63,856 nt of DNA. Origin: Streptomyces sp. NRRL S-31. Its GTDB lineage: Bacteria; Actinomycetota; Actinomycetes; Streptomycetales; Streptomycetaceae. This document shows positions 8,354 through 17,166 of the stretch, piece after piece; the first letter of the stretch is position 1; each line of letters begins with the position of its first letter. The position numbers and the translations under genes were made by a program. The DNA is taken from assembly GCF_000718775.1 (NCBI RefSeq), contig NZ_JOCB01000040.1, positions 1 through 63,856 on the forward strand. The letters are read 5' to 3'. Under the pieces are notes generated by a model. That model was not told the DNA's origin, made no database searches, and worked only from the letters and a program-made list of their open reading frames with translations.

Positions 8354-11006
8354 GCCGCGCGTTGGTGTGCCGGGTCGGCTCGGCGGTCGCCGGGTCCTCG
8401 GGCCACGGGTGCTTGGGATACCGGCCGCGCAGCTCCGCCCGGACGGCCCGGTAGCCGTCCGCCCAGAAGGACGCGAGGTCGGCCGTGACGGCGGCGGGCC
8501 GCCCGGCGGGGGAGAGCAGGTGCACGAGCAGCGGCACACCCGCCACGGCCGGCGTCTCCCGCAGCCCGAACATCTCCTGGAGCTTGACGGCGAGGACCGG
8601 CCGCCCGGGATCGCCGTAGTCGATCCGGACCCTCGACCCGCTCGGCACGGTGATCCGCTCGGGCGCCAGCTCGTCCAGCCGGGCCGCCTCCCCGCTCGCC
8701 CAGGGCAGCAGCCGGGCGAGTGCCTGCCCGGCGTCCACCCGGGCCAGATCGGCCCGTCGCCGGGCCCGGCTCAGCTCCGGCTCCAGCCACTCGTCCACGC
8801 GCGCGTGCAGCGCCTCGTCCGAGACGTCCGGCCATGGCTCCCCGAGACGCGCCCGGAGGAACGCCAGCCGTTGCCGCAGCGCCCGCGCCTCAGCCGGCCA
8901 GCGCAGCAGCCCGAGCCCGTCCCGCCGCAGCCCGTCGAGCAGTGCGGCGCGTACCAGGGCCGCATCGACGTCCGTCAGCGGACGCACGGCCAGCTCGATC
9001 GCCCCCAGCCGCTCGACACGCCGGGCGACGACGTCCCCGTCGGACCAGCGCACCTCGTCGCGTTCCGTCAGCAGCGCACCGGCGGCGGCCCGTGCCACGT
9101 CCTCGTCGACGGCGGCCCCGAGCAGCACGCGCGCGTGGCCCGTGCCGGAGGGGCGGTCGGCGACGGCCACGACGATCCAGTCGGCGCCGCGCAGAGCGGA
9201 CCCGCCGGGCAGCTCCGCCCGGGTGCCGGACGCCATCAGGTACGAACCGCCATCGAGCCGGGCGACCCGCTCGGGGAACGCGAGCGCGGCGACGAGCCCG
9301 GCGAGCCTGTCGTCACCGGCACCCCGGCCCGCTCCGGCGGCGGCCCCATCGCCCCGGCGGTCACCAGCGGTCACGTCCGGCCGGCGGTCTTCGGCGGCTC
9401 CGGCTGTCCGGCGGTCTTCGGCGGTTCCAGCCGTCCGGTCGTCTTCGGCGGTTCCGTCCGGCCCACGGCCACCGGCCGTCCCGTCCGTCCGACGGCCACC
9501 GGCGGGCCGGCGGGAGGAGTCCGCCGAGACGGCCCTCAGCCGCCGCACCTCGGCGGCCCACCGCGCCCCGTACGCGTCACCCCCACGCCGCGCCCGGTGC
9601 AGCGCACCGGCGAGATCGTCCCCGTAGTCGCGCGGCACCTCCTCGGAGAGCAGCGCCACCACCTCGGCACCCGCACCTCCCGTGTCCAGCAGGGCCCGCC
9701 CCAGCCGGGGGTGCACGCCCAGCCGCGCCAGCCGCGCACCGACCGGGGTCGCCCGCCCCTCGGGATCCACCGCTCCCACCGCCGTCAGCGCCGAGCGCGC
9801 CGCCGCCATCGCCCCGCCCGGCGGCGGATCCAGCAACGCCAGCCCGGAGGCGTCCGGATCGCCCCAGCAGGCCGCCTGGAGCGCGAACGCGGTCAGGTCG
9901 GCCACCTGGATCTCCGGCGCCGGAAAAGCCGGCAGACGGCCGTCCTCGGCCTCCGTCCAGCACCGGTACACCGCTCCCGGCGCCTCCCGCCCGGCCCGCC
10001 CCGCCCGCTGCCGCCCCGCCGCCCGCGACGCCCGCACGGTGGTCAGCCCGCTCAGCCCGCGCGCGTGGTCCACCCGCGGCTCCCGCGCCAGTCCCGAGTC
10101 GACCACCACCCGCACCCCGGGCACGGTCAGCGACGACTCGGCCACGGACGTCGCCAGCACCACCCGGCGCCGCCGTCCGGCGGTCAGCACCGCCTCCTGC
10201 ACCGCCGCCGGCGCCCGTCCGTGCACCTGGAGCACCTCCGTGCCGCCGAGATCCCCCAGCAGCCCCGCCACGCGCGCGATCTCGCCCACACCGGGCAGGA
10301 AGCACAGCACGTCCCCGTCCCGCTCGGCCAGCGCCCGCCGCACCAGCGACGCCACGTGTCCGAGCAGCGCCGGATCCACCCGCATCCCGTGCGGCGGCCG
10401 TACCGGACGGGCCGGGGGCGCCCACACCACCTCCACCGGGTGCGCCGTGCCCGCCGCCTCGACCACCGGCGCCCCGCCGAGCAGCCGAGCCCACCCCGCG
10501 GCGTCCGTCGTCGCCGACGCGGCCACCAGCCGCAGCTCCGGCCGCAGCGCCTGCCGGACGTCCCACAGGAACGCGGCCACCGTGTCGGCGTCCAGGTGCC
10601 GCTCGTGGCACTCGTCCAGGACGACGACGTCCGTACCGGCCAGCTCCTGGTCGCGCTGGAGCCGCTGGAGCAGGACACCGGTCGTCACGACCTCCACGCG
10701 CGTGTGCCGCCCCACGACCCGCTCGCCGCGCACCGTGAAGCCGACGCTCCCGCCGGGCTTCTCGCCCAGCAGCCACGCCATCCGCCGGGCCGCCGCCCGC
10801 GCCGCGATCCGCCGCGGCTCGGCCACCACGACCCGCCGCTCGGGACCGTCCCCGGCCAGCCCCGCGAGCACGAGCGGCACCAGCGTCGTCTTGCCGGTGC
10901 CGGGCGGCGCCACCAGGACGGCGGTACCGGTCCTCTCCAGCGCGTCGGTCAGGGCGGGCAGGGCGGAGCGCACGGGCAGCGCGTCCAGGGCGTCGTCACG
11001 GATCAC
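8343..11006 (-). CDS. hrpB: ATP-dependent RNA helicase HrpB
   Basis: This is an 887-aa DEAH-box helicase. RecA-like domain 1 has APPGTGKTT (residues 33-41, Walker A) and LDECHERHLDAD (D131-E132-C133-H134, motif II). Domain 2 has ATSVAESSLTVPGVRVVVDSG and QRAGRAGR (motif VI). The C-terminal HrpB domain ends in the diagnostic RAELRGRYPKHPWPEDP. The frame is open to 11105, but I chose GTG 11006 (VIRDDALDALPVRSALPAL), where family members begin. A hydrophilic, Asp/Thr/Ala-rich insertion made of 9-residue repeats (encoded at 9380-9510) separates helicase from C-terminal domains. The biological substrate in Streptomyces is unknown. Confidence 0.93.
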   Translation of the reverse strand: MIRDDALDALPVRSALPALTDALERTGTAVLVAPPGTGKTTLVPLVLAGLAGDGPERRVVVAEPRRIAARAAARRMAWLLGEKPGGSVGFTVRGERVVGRHTRVEVVTTGVLLQRLQRDQELAGTDVVVLDECHERHLDADTVAAFLWDVRQALRPELRLVAASATTDAAGWARLLGGAPVVEAAGTAHPVEVVWAPPARPVRPPHGMRVDPALLGHVASLVRRALAERDGDVLCFLPGVGEIARVAGLLGDLGGTEVLQVHGRAPAAVQEAVLTAGRRRRVVLATSVAESSLTVPGVRVVVDSGLAREPRVDHARGLSGLTTVRASRAAGRQRAGRAGREAPGAVYRCWTEAEDGRLPAFPAPEIQVADLTAFALQAACWGDPDASGLALLDPPPGGAMAAARSALTAVGAVDPEGRATPVGARLARLGVHPRLGRALLDTGGAGAEVVALLSEEVPRDYGDDLAGALHRARRGGDAYGARWAAEVRRLRAVSADSSRRPAGGRRTDGTAGGRGPDGTAEDDRTAGTAEDRRTAGAAEDRRPDVTAGDRRGDGAAAGAGRGAGDDRLAGLVAALAFPERVARLDGGSYLMASGTRAELPGGSALRGADWIVVAVADRPSGTGHARVLLGAAVDEDVARAAAGALLTERDEVRWSDGDVVARRVERLGAIELAVRPLTDVDAALVRAALLDGLRRDGLGLLRWPAEARALRQRLAFLRARLGEPWPDVSDEALHARVDEWLEPELSRARRRADLARVDAGQALARLLPWASGEAARLDELAPERITVPSGSRVRIDYGDPGRPVLAVKLQEMFGLRETPAVAGVPLLVHLLSPAGRPAAVTADLASFWADGYRAVRAELRGRYPKHPWPEDPATAEPTRHTNARLRR
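9380..9510. repeat. Five 27-bp tandem repeats inside hrpB
   Basis: Units begin at about 9380, 9407, 9434, 9461 and 9488. Each is 27 bp with a GGTCTTCGGCGGTTCC-like core, and the last two are diverged. On the coding strand they give a nine-residue DRRTAGTAE-like repeat. The array is in frame and lies in a linker, so length changes would not disrupt the helicase. Confidence 0.8.
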
Positions 11007-11108
11007 GCCCCCAGTGTCGTACGACGGCACGACGGCCCCCACGCGCGCGGGCGCACATCCGGGCGACAGCGCCCAGACCACCGCCGGCCCGCCACCGCCG
11101 GACACGCC

Positions 11109-11139
11109 TGCACGCGCGCGTGCATCACGCGCGCGTGCA
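11109..11139. repeat. Adjacent (CG)n palindromes between the methyltransferase and hrpB genes
   Basis: TGCACGCGCGCGTGCA (11109-11124) is a perfect 16-bp palindrome. It is followed at once by TCACGCGCGCGTGCA. Both lie in the 177-bp gap between two genes read leftward. They could act as a terminator for the methyltransferase gene; alternating purine-pyrimidine runs of this kind can also adopt Z-DNA. Confidence 0.6.
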
Positions 11140-11183
11140 CGCGTAGGGACGCGCGCGCCAGCATGGGGACGGGTCCGGTGGGG

Positions 11184-12155
11184 TCAGTCCCGCTCGCACA
11201 CGAAGATCGCCGTGCCCGGGATCAGGTTCCCGCGCAGGGGGGACCAGCCGCCCCACTCCGAGGTGTTCCAGGCTGGCCACTCCGGTTCCACCAGGTCCAC
11301 CAGCCGGAAACCGGACGCCACGACGTCCCGGACCCGGTCGCCGAGCGTCCTGTGGTGCTCCACGTAGACCGCGCGGCCCTCCTCGTCCTGCTCCACGTAG
11401 GGCGTGCGGTCGAAGTAGGACGCGGAGACCGACAGGCCCTCGGGGCCCGGCTCGTCCGGGAACGCCCAGCGGATCGGATGCGTCACCGAGAACACGAACC
11501 GGCCGCCCGGCCGCAGCACCCGGCGCACCTCGCGCAGCACCAGCCGCGGGTCGGCCACGAACGGCAGCGCACCGTACGCCGAGCACGCCAGGTCGAAGGA
11601 GCCGTCCGCGAAGGGCAGCGCGCCGGCGTCGGCACAGACCAGCGGAAACGATCCGCCGATCCGCAGCGCGTGCTGGAGCTGGCGGTGCGAGAGGTCCAGG
11701 GCCACCGGGCGCGCGCCCTGGGCGGCCAGCCAGCGGGAGCACTGCGCAGCGCCCGCGCCGATCTCCAGGATCTCCCTGCCCTTCAGCTCCTCGGCGGGAC
11801 CCAGCAACTCCGCCTCCGTCTCGTCCAGGCCCTCGGGGCCCCAGACGAAGCGGTCGTCGCCGAGGAACGTGCCGTGATCGATCTGGTACTCGTCCGCGTT
11901 ACGGTCCCACCAGCCCCGATTGGCACGCGTGCTCTCCGTGACGCCCGCGTCACGGCGGGTGGCCTCCGGCTCGAACCCCGCCGGGTGCTCCGGGTCGTAC
12001 GTTTCCGGCTCTTGGATGATCGGCTCCCTCGTCGTACTCTTCCGTCCAACCCGCCGGGGTCCGTACGGAGGAGATCCCGTCGGCCCGTGCGGCCTGTCGG
12101 GGGTTTTTCTTGCCGGGATTGCGGCGATCCGCCCCGGGTGTGCGCCTTCGCGCAT
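11184..12155 (-). CDS. Class I SAM-dependent methyltransferase (start uncertain)
   Basis: A methyltransferase with the Methyltransf_11 fold. LEIGAGAAQCSRWLAAQGA is the glycine-rich SAM loop, and ALDLS, FDLACSAYGALPFV and LRPGGRFVFSVTHP follow in order. It opens with a conserved TESTRANRGWWDRNADEYQ block. The substrate is unknown. Codon-to-codon there is no ATG, GTG or TTG between ATG 12155 and the conserved block, so I give ATG 12155 (323 aa). Relatives usually begin closer to REPIIQEPE (about 12030). There the DNA has GAGGGAG followed by ATC ATC, so either a rare start codon is used or the long start is real. ATG 12155 overlaps the rpsA -35 box. Confidence 0.8.
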   Translation of the reverse strand: MREGAHPGRIAAIPARKTPDRPHGPTGSPPYGPRRVGRKSTTREPIIQEPETYDPEHPAGFEPEATRRDAGVTESTRANRGWWDRNADEYQIDHGTFLGDDRFVWGPEGLDETEAELLGPAEELKGREILEIGAGAAQCSRWLAAQGARPVALDLSHRQLQHALRIGGSFPLVCADAGALPFADGSFDLACSAYGALPFVADPRLVLREVRRVLRPGGRFVFSVTHPIRWAFPDEPGPEGLSVSASYFDRTPYVEQDEEGRAVYVEHHRTLGDRVRDVVASGFRLVDLVEPEWPAWNTSEWGGWSPLRGNLIPGTAIFVCERD

Positions 12156-12183
12156 TGACCCTGCCCGGCTGCCCCCGTATGCT
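12155..12183 (+). promoter_or_regulatory. Vegetative (HrdB-type) promoter of rpsA
   Basis: TTGACC (12155-12160), a 17-nt spacer and TATGCT (12178-12183) form a near-consensus vegetative promoter, the best in this window. Transcription should begin near 12190, giving rpsA a leader of about 200 nt. Confidence 0.75.
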
Positions 12184-12391
12184 ACAAGTTGCGCTGCGGG
12201 CCTGCGCACCTCAGACGTAGCAGGCTGCGCTCGCATCTGTTGTATGTCCCCTCGGTTGTCGAGGCGCTACCGGGCACCCGGTGTCCTTCATGGTGGCGCT
12301 TCCTTGGCTGTCCGGCTTCTTCAGAGCGAAACGGGCTCCCGGCGTAAGCAGTACCTACGACTTCAATGTCCGTACCGGAGCCCTTTCCCAC

Positions 12392-13882
12392 ATGACGAGC
12401 AGCACCGAGACCACCGCCACCACCCCGCAGGTTGCGGTCAACGACATCGGTAACGAGGAAGCCTTCCTCGCAGCGATCGACGAGACGATCAAGTACTTCA
12501 ACGACGGCGACATCGTCGACGGCGTCATCGTGAAGGTCGACCGGGACGAGGTCCTGCTCGACATCGGTTACAAGACCGAAGGTGTCATCCCGAGCCGCGA
12601 GCTCTCGATCAAGCACGACGTCGACCCGAACGAGGTCGTGGCCGTCGGCGACGAGATCGAGGCCCTGGTCCTCCAGAAGGAGGACAAGGAAGGCCGCCTG
12701 ATCCTCTCGAAGAAGCGCGCCCAGTACGAGCGTGCCTGGGGCACCATCGAGAAGATCAAGGAAGAGGACGGCATCGTCACCGGTACCGTCATCGAGGTCG
12801 TCAAGGGTGGTCTCATCCTCGACATCGGCCTCCGTGGCTTCCTGCCGGCCTCCCTCGTCGAGATGCGCCGCGTCCGCGATCTCCAGCCGTACGTCGGCAA
12901 GGAGCTCGAGGCGAAGATCATCGAGCTGGACAAGAACCGCAACAACGTGGTCCTGTCCCGCCGTGCCTGGCTGGAGCAGACCCAGTCCGAGGTCCGCCAG
13001 ACGTTCCTCACGACCCTCCAGAAGGGTCAGGTCCGTTCCGGTGTGGTCTCCTCGATCGTCAACTTCGGTGCCTTCGTGGACCTGGGTGGCGTCGACGGTC
13101 TGGTCCACGTCTCCGAGCTGTCCTGGAAGCACATCGACCACCCCTCCGAGGTCGTCGAGGTCGGCCAGGAGGTCACCGTCGAGGTCCTCGACGTCGACAT
13201 GGACCGCGAGCGCGTCTCCCTGTCGCTGAAGGCGACCCAGGAAGACCCGTGGCAGCAGTTCGCCCGCACCCACCAGATCGGCCAGGTCGTGCCCGGCAAG
13301 GTCACGAAGCTGGTGCCGTTCGGTGCGTTCGTCCGCGTGGACGAGGGCATCGAGGGTCTGGTCCACATCTCCGAGCTGGCCGAGCGCCACGTGGAGATCC
13401 CGGAGCAGGTCGTCCAGGTCAACGACGAGATCTTCGTCAAGGTCATCGACATCGACCTCGAGCGTCGTCGCATCAGCCTCTCGCTGAAGCAGGCCAACGA
13501 GTCCTTCGGTGCCGACCCGTCGGCGGTCGAGTTCGACCCGACCCTGTACGGTATGGCCGCGTCCTACGACGACCAGGGCAACTACATCTACCCCGAGGGC
13601 TTCGACCCCGAGACCAACGACTGGCTCGAGGGCTACGAGAAGCAGCGCGAGGAGTGGGAGCGCCAGTACGCCGAGGCGCAGTCCCGCTTCGAGCAGCACC
13701 AGCAGCAGGTCATCAAGTCCCGCGAGGCCGACGCGGCTGCCGAGGCCGAGGGCGGCGAGGCTGCGGCTCCGGCCGCGACCGGCGGTTCGTACTCCTCCGA
13801 GGGCGCGGACACCTCCGGTGCGCTGGCCTCGGACGAGGCGCTGGCCGCGCTGCGCGAGAAGCTGGCCGGCGGCCAGAGCTGA
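12392..13882 (+). CDS. rpsA: 30S ribosomal protein S1
   Basis: This is S1 (496 aa), which brings structured mRNAs to the 30S subunit. It contains four S1 RNA-binding domains in order (roughly residues 37-107, 123-190, 207-277 and 294-363). The last two are the clearest, with SGVVSSIVNFGAFVDLGGVDG and PGKVTKLVPFGAFVRVDEG. An acidic, Gln/Glu/Ala-rich tail follows. Four domains is the actinobacterial form, compared with six in E. coli. ATG 12392 fits the MTSSTETTATTPQVAVNDIG start seen in relatives. There is no clear Shine-Dalgarno, which is common for rpsA. Codon usage is strongly biased, as expected for a highly expressed gene. Confidence 0.97.
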   Translation: MTSSTETTATTPQVAVNDIGNEEAFLAAIDETIKYFNDGDIVDGVIVKVDRDEVLLDIGYKTEGVIPSRELSIKHDVDPNEVVAVGDEIEALVLQKEDKEGRLILSKKRAQYERAWGTIEKIKEEDGIVTGTVIEVVKGGLILDIGLRGFLPASLVEMRRVRDLQPYVGKELEAKIIELDKNRNNVVLSRRAWLEQTQSEVRQTFLTTLQKGQVRSGVVSSIVNFGAFVDLGGVDGLVHVSELSWKHIDHPSEVVEVGQEVTVEVLDVDMDRERVSLSLKATQEDPWQQFARTHQIGQVVPGKVTKLVPFGAFVRVDEGIEGLVHISELAERHVEIPEQVVQVNDEIFVKVIDIDLERRRISLSLKQANESFGADPSAVEFDPTLYGMAASYDDQGNYIYPEGFDPETNDWLEGYEKQREEWERQYAEAQSRFEQHQQQVIKSREADAAAEAEGGEAAAPAATGGSYSSEGADTSGALASDEALAALREKLAGGQS

Positions 13883-13915
13883 TCGCTGCCGCTTGAGGCT
13901 CAGCCGATAGCTGCA

Positions 13916-13949
13916 TGAGGGGCCGTACCTTTCGAGGTACGGCCCCTCA
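13916..13949 (+). terminator. Terminator of rpsA
   Basis: A perfect 15-bp stem, TGAGGGGCCGTACCT (13916-13930) with AGGTACGGCCCCTCA (13935-13949), closed by a TTCG tetraloop. It lies 33 nt after the rpsA stop. Confidence 0.93.
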
Positions 13950-14209
13950 GGGCTTCCCGGACCCGAATCGGCACCGGTCAGGCCGCTGTCGTCGAAGGTG
14001 TTGCCGATGATGCGCGCACCGGTTGGTCCAGACCGCTTCGCCTGTCTGAACAGAGGACGCCGACGTGAACGTCGGTGGCGGTGAAGGTACGGATCAGGTG
14101 ACGAGGCGTCAAGATATCCCGCAAGAGATCCCAGATCAGCGGCGTGTCGCGGGAATTCCCCTGTTCCGGGGCACGTTGTCGAGGGGGAACAGGAGGAGGA
14201 GCGGTCACA
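13950..14209. other. Spacer between rpsA and PAC2 gene with less GC-rich sequence
   Basis: I recognise no gene. Base composition is visibly less GC-rich than the flanks (for example around 14085-14135). A leftward open frame covers 13978-14301, but it has no ribosome binding site, runs into the PAC2 gene and resembles no family I know. It could be a decayed gene or simply the PAC2 promoter region. Confidence 0.4.
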
Positions 14210-15148
14210 GTGCTTGATCCGCAGGGTTTGTACGCATGGGAGCCGAAGGGCCTCGCCGTTGTCGACATGGCGCTCGCCCAGGAGTCGGCCGGCCTTGTCA
14301 TGCTCTACCACTTCGACGGATACATCGACGCGGGTGAGACCGGCGACCAGATCGTCGACCGGCTGCTCGACTCACTGCCCCACCAGCTCGTGGCCCGGTT
14401 CGACCACGACAGGCTCGTCGACTACCGGGCCCGTCGGCCGCTGCTGACCTTCAAACGGGACCGCTGGACCGACTACGAGGTCCCGGCCATCGAGGTCCAT
14501 CTCGTCCAGGACACCACCGGTGCCCCGTTCCTGCTGCTGTCCGGCCCCGAGCCGGACGTGGAGTGGGAGCGGTTCGCGGCGGCGGTGCGGCAGATGGTGG
14601 AGCGGCTCGGCGTGCGCCTGTCGGTGAACTTCCATGGCATCCCCATGGGCGTTCCGCACACCCGCCCGGTCGGGCTGACCCCGCACGGCAACCGCACCGA
14701 CCTCGTCCCGGGCCACCGCAGCCCCTTCGAGGAGGCACAGGTGCCCGGCAGCGCCGAGTCCCTGGTCGAGTACCGCCTCATGGAGGCCGGGCACGACGTG
14801 CTGGGCGTCGCCGCGCACGTCCCGCACTACATCGCCCGCTCCGCGTACCCGGACGCCGCCCTCACCGTCCTGGAGGCCATCACGGCCGCCACCGGTCTGG
14901 TGCTGCCCGGTGTGGCCCACGCGCTGCGCACGGACGCGCACCGCACCCAGACCGAGATCGACCGCCAGATCCAGGAGGGCGACGAGGAGCTGACCGCGCT
15001 CGTCCAGGGCTTGGAGCACCAGTACGACGCAGCGGCGGGCGCCGAGACCCGGGGCAACATGCTGGCCGAGCCGGTGGAGATCCCGTCGGCCGACGAGATC
15101 GGGCAGGAGTTCGAGCGGTTCCTGGCGGAGCGCGAGGGCGACAACTGA
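14210..15148 (+). CDS. PAC2 family protein
   Basis: A 312-aa protein of the PAC2 (proteasome assembly chaperone-like) family found in actinobacteria. Conserved features are [30 protein letters not shown] near the N-terminus, [27 protein letters not shown] and [18 protein letters not shown]. An acidic C-terminal helix follows ([15 protein letters not shown]). Actinobacterial members are suspected to act in proteasome-related assembly, but this is not proven for this clade. The start is GTG 14210, preceded by AGGAGGAGG at ideal distance. Confidence 0.88.
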   Translation: MLDPQGLYAWEPKGLAVVDMALAQESAGLVMLYHFDGYIDAGETGDQIVDRLLDSLPHQLVARFDHDRLVDYRARRPLLTFKRDRWTDYEVPAIEVHLVQDTTGAPFLLLSGPEPDVEWERFAAAVRQMVERLGVRLSVNFHGIPMGVPHTRPVGLTPHGNRTDLVPGHRSPFEEAQVPGSAESLVEYRLMEAGHDVLGVAAHVPHYIARSAYPDAALTVLEAITAATGLVLPGVAHALRTDAHRTQTEIDRQIQEGDEELTALVQGLEHQYDAAAGAETRGNMLAEPVEIPSADEIGQEFERFLAEREGDN

Positions 15149-15512
15149 CCCGCGGGGACGCGTGTCCCGCCAGCCCGCCAGCCCGCCAGCCCGCCAGCCC
15201 GTGAGCTTGGGAGCCCCGTGTCTCCCGGGTGGCACGCTCGGCGTGCAGCCGTGGTGTTCCGTCCGCTCCTCCGGGGCCCGGGCGCCGGTGATCCGTGGCT
15301 CGGCCGCAACGCGGGGGTGGGCACCTCCCCGCCCGGCCCGGATCCGGCCGATACCCGGACGAGAGGGCGAGGACGCCCGGCATGGACCGGCTTGTCCGCC
15401 CCCCGGAAGGGTCCGGCCGGCGCCTGCCGCCCGGAGGTCCGTCAATGCCCCCCCATCCGCACCTGCCCACCTGCCCGACCGGTCGCGCGGTGCGGCGTCT
15501 AGGCTTCCGCCC
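15149..15512. other. Spacer between PAC2 gene and coaE
   Basis: No gene is seen. It begins with an 8-bp tandem repeat (15166-15197) and ends with TAGGCT (15500-15505), 7 nt before the coaE ATG. Open frames run through it but show no family signature or ribosome binding site. Confidence 0.5.
15166..15202. repeat. 8-bp tandem repeat (CCCGCCAG)n
   Basis: Four exact copies of CCCGCCAG start at 15166, 15174, 15182 and 15190, followed by a partial copy. They lie just downstream of the PAC2 stop codon. Confidence 0.85.
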
Positions 15513-16127
15513 ATGCTGACAGTGGGCCTGACCGGCGGGATCGGCGCCGGCAAGAGCGAGGTGTCGCGGCTGCTCGTGGAGCACGGAGCGGTGCTGATCG
15601 ACGCCGACCGCATCGCACGTGAAGTCGTGGCGCCCGGCACTCCCGGTCTGGCGGCCGTGGTCGAGGCGTTCGGCCCGGACGTCCTCGCCGCCGACGGCAG
15701 CCTGGACCGGCCCCGGCTCGGTTCCATCGTCTTCGCCGATCCCGAGAAGCTCGCCGTCCTCAACTCGATCGTGCACCCCCTGGTGCGCACCCGTTCCCGC
15801 GAGCTGGAGAGCGCCGCCGCCGAGGACGCCGTGGTGGTCCACGACGTGCCCCTGCTCACCGAGAACGGTCTGGCACCCCTCTACGACGTCGTGATCGTCG
15901 TGGACGCGAGTCCCGGAACCCAGCTCGACCGGCTGGTACGGCTGCGCGGGATGACCGAGGAGGACGCCCGCGCGCGCATGGCCGCGCAGGCGACGCGGGA
16001 GCAGCGCCGGGAGATCGCGGACGTCCTCATCGACAACGACGTGCCCCTGGACGCGCTGCGCGAGCGCGTCGCCGAGTTGTGGGACGGCCTCCTCCGCCGG
16101 GCGCGGAGCGGTCCCGGCGCGGAATAG
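15513..16127 (+). CDS. coaE: Dephospho-CoA kinase
   Basis: This is the last enzyme of CoA synthesis (204 aa), phosphorylating dephospho-CoA at the ribose 3' hydroxyl. The P-loop is [14 protein letters not shown] (residues 5-18). [10 protein letters not shown] and the [10 protein letters not shown] lid segment follow. [24 protein letters not shown] and DVLIDNDV near the C-terminus are family blocks. ATG 15513 follows a TAGGCT -10 box by 7 nt, so the message is probably leaderless, and there is no Shine-Dalgarno. The next gene (TPR) starts 49 bp on and may be cotranscribed. Confidence 0.95.
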   Translation: MLTVGLTGGIGAGKSEVSRLLVEHGAVLIDADRIAREVVAPGTPGLAAVVEAFGPDVLAADGSLDRPRLGSIVFADPEKLAVLNSIVHPLVRTRSRELESAAAEDAVVVHDVPLLTENGLAPLYDVVIVVDASPGTQLDRLVRLRGMTEEDARARMAAQATREQRREIADVLIDNDVPLDALRERVAELWDGLLRRARSGPGAE

Positions 16128-16176
16128 CCGCCTGCCTCGGGGCGTTGAAGCCCGGAAGCAAGGGAAGGAATCAGCC

Positions 16177-16557
16177 GTGCCCGAGACCAGCGGTTCCACC
16201 GGACGTACTCCGGAAACGCATGTCATCGACTTCCGTGCGGCCGAGCAACTGCTCAACGCACGGGACCCGCGGGGCGCGGTGAAGCTGCTCGACGGAGTCA
16301 TCGCCGCGCACCCCGAGAACACCGCCGCCCGGCTGCTGCGCGCGCGTGCCTTCTTCGCCGCGGCGCAACTGCGGCCCGCCGAGCTGGAGTTCACCATCGT
16401 GCTGGAGCGTGAGCCGGACAACGCGTTCGCGCACTTCGCCCTGGCCCGCACCTACGAGCGTCAGGGCCGGCCCGACCAGGCCAAGCGCCACTTCCGGCTG
16501 GCCGCCGCGCTGGACCCCAACCCCGAGTACCTGAAGGCGGCCCGGTTCGAGGACTGA
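16177..16557 (+). CDS. Tetratricopeptide repeat protein
   Basis: A 126-aa cytoplasmic protein made of about three TPR units from residue 18 on. The best one is AFAHFALARTYERQGRPDQAKRHFRLAAALDP (about residues 83-114), with the canonical A/G-Y/F-A spacing. It probably acts as a small protein-binding scaffold. The start is GTG 16177 with AAGGAA upstream. The position directly after coaE is shared by other Streptomyces as far as I recall. Confidence 0.85.
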   Translation: MPETSGSTGRTPETHVIDFRAAEQLLNARDPRGAVKLLDGVIAAHPENTAARLLRARAFFAAAQLRPAELEFTIVLEREPDNAFAHFALARTYERQGRPDQAKRHFRLAAALDPNPEYLKAARFED

Positions 16558-16636
16558 CGGGCGCGGCGAGCAGGGGTGCGCCCGGCGCTCACGTCCGGAC
16601 CGGACTGCCCGCTCATGTCCGGACCGGGCCGCCCGC

Positions 16637-16942
16637 TCACGGGTGACGGTGTCGTGGTCGTGACCGTGGCCGTCGCGGGTACGGTCCGCCCTCCGGCGGC
16701 GGGTACGGCGGTACGTCACGGCCCGGCTGGTAGTGCGGCCCCTGCCGCATGTGCCGGAGGATCATGGCCAGATCGGCGGTGACCACCAGCCACAGCACCC
16801 CGCACGCCACCGCCCAGCCCAGGCGCCCGGCCAGCGCGAACGCCGCCGTGCCGAAGACCGCCCACACCAGTCCCCACACGCTCAGCCAGAACCGCGCCCG
16901 CAGGGCACTGCGCGCGGTCGCCGGTTCACTGCCCGTACGCAT
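16637..16942 (-). CDS. DUF6343 family small membrane protein
   Basis: A 101-aa protein with two hydrophobic spans (about residues 18-38 and 42-62: SVWGLVWAVFGTAAFALAG and WAVACGVLWLVVTADLAMI). A conserved HMRQGPHYQPGRDVPPYPPPEGG tail and an Arg/His-rich end follow. The tail block is the hallmark of DUF6343 in Streptomyces; the function is unknown. The start is ATG 16942 (RTGSEPATARSALR); the frame is open a little further but without family similarity. It converges with the TPR gene. Confidence 0.8.
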   Translation of the reverse strand: MRTGSEPATARSALRARFWLSVWGLVWAVFGTAAFALAGRLGWAVACGVLWLVVTADLAMILRHMRQGPHYQPGRDVPPYPPPEGGPYPRRPRSRPRHRHP

Positions 16943-16994
16943 CGGACCACCACTCCTGCTTGCAACGTACTCTCCGACGACGACGCGCACCAAC

Positions 16995-17084
16995 GCTCGA
17001 CGGGGCGGGGTTCGACGGGGCGGCGCTCGACGGGGCGGCGTTCGGTGGGGCGGGGTTCGGTGGAGTGGTGCCCGACGGGGTGGT
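16995..17084. repeat. Six 15-bp tandem repeats encoding pentapeptide-like units
   Basis: Six 15-bp units run from 16995 to 17084, with consensus (C/T)TCGACGGGGCGGCG and increasing divergence to the right. Read rightward in the frame of the next gene they give DGAGF-DGAAL-DGAAF-GGAGF, resembling the A(D/N)LXX pentapeptide pattern. That frame has no stop from 16960 to the downstream methyltransferase. Confidence 0.8.
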
Positions 17085-17166
17085 TCCCGTTCCGACCCGG
17101 ATACCTCGAACGAGTGAACCGTGGCAGGAGGGGAACGGGCGTGCGGGGACCGGCCGTTGTCCGGGC

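Noticed and set aside
8367..12158. 1263-codon rightward frame opposite hrpB and the methyltransferase
   Set aside because: It is a Pro/Arg/His-rich shadow spanning two well-supported genes and their spacer.
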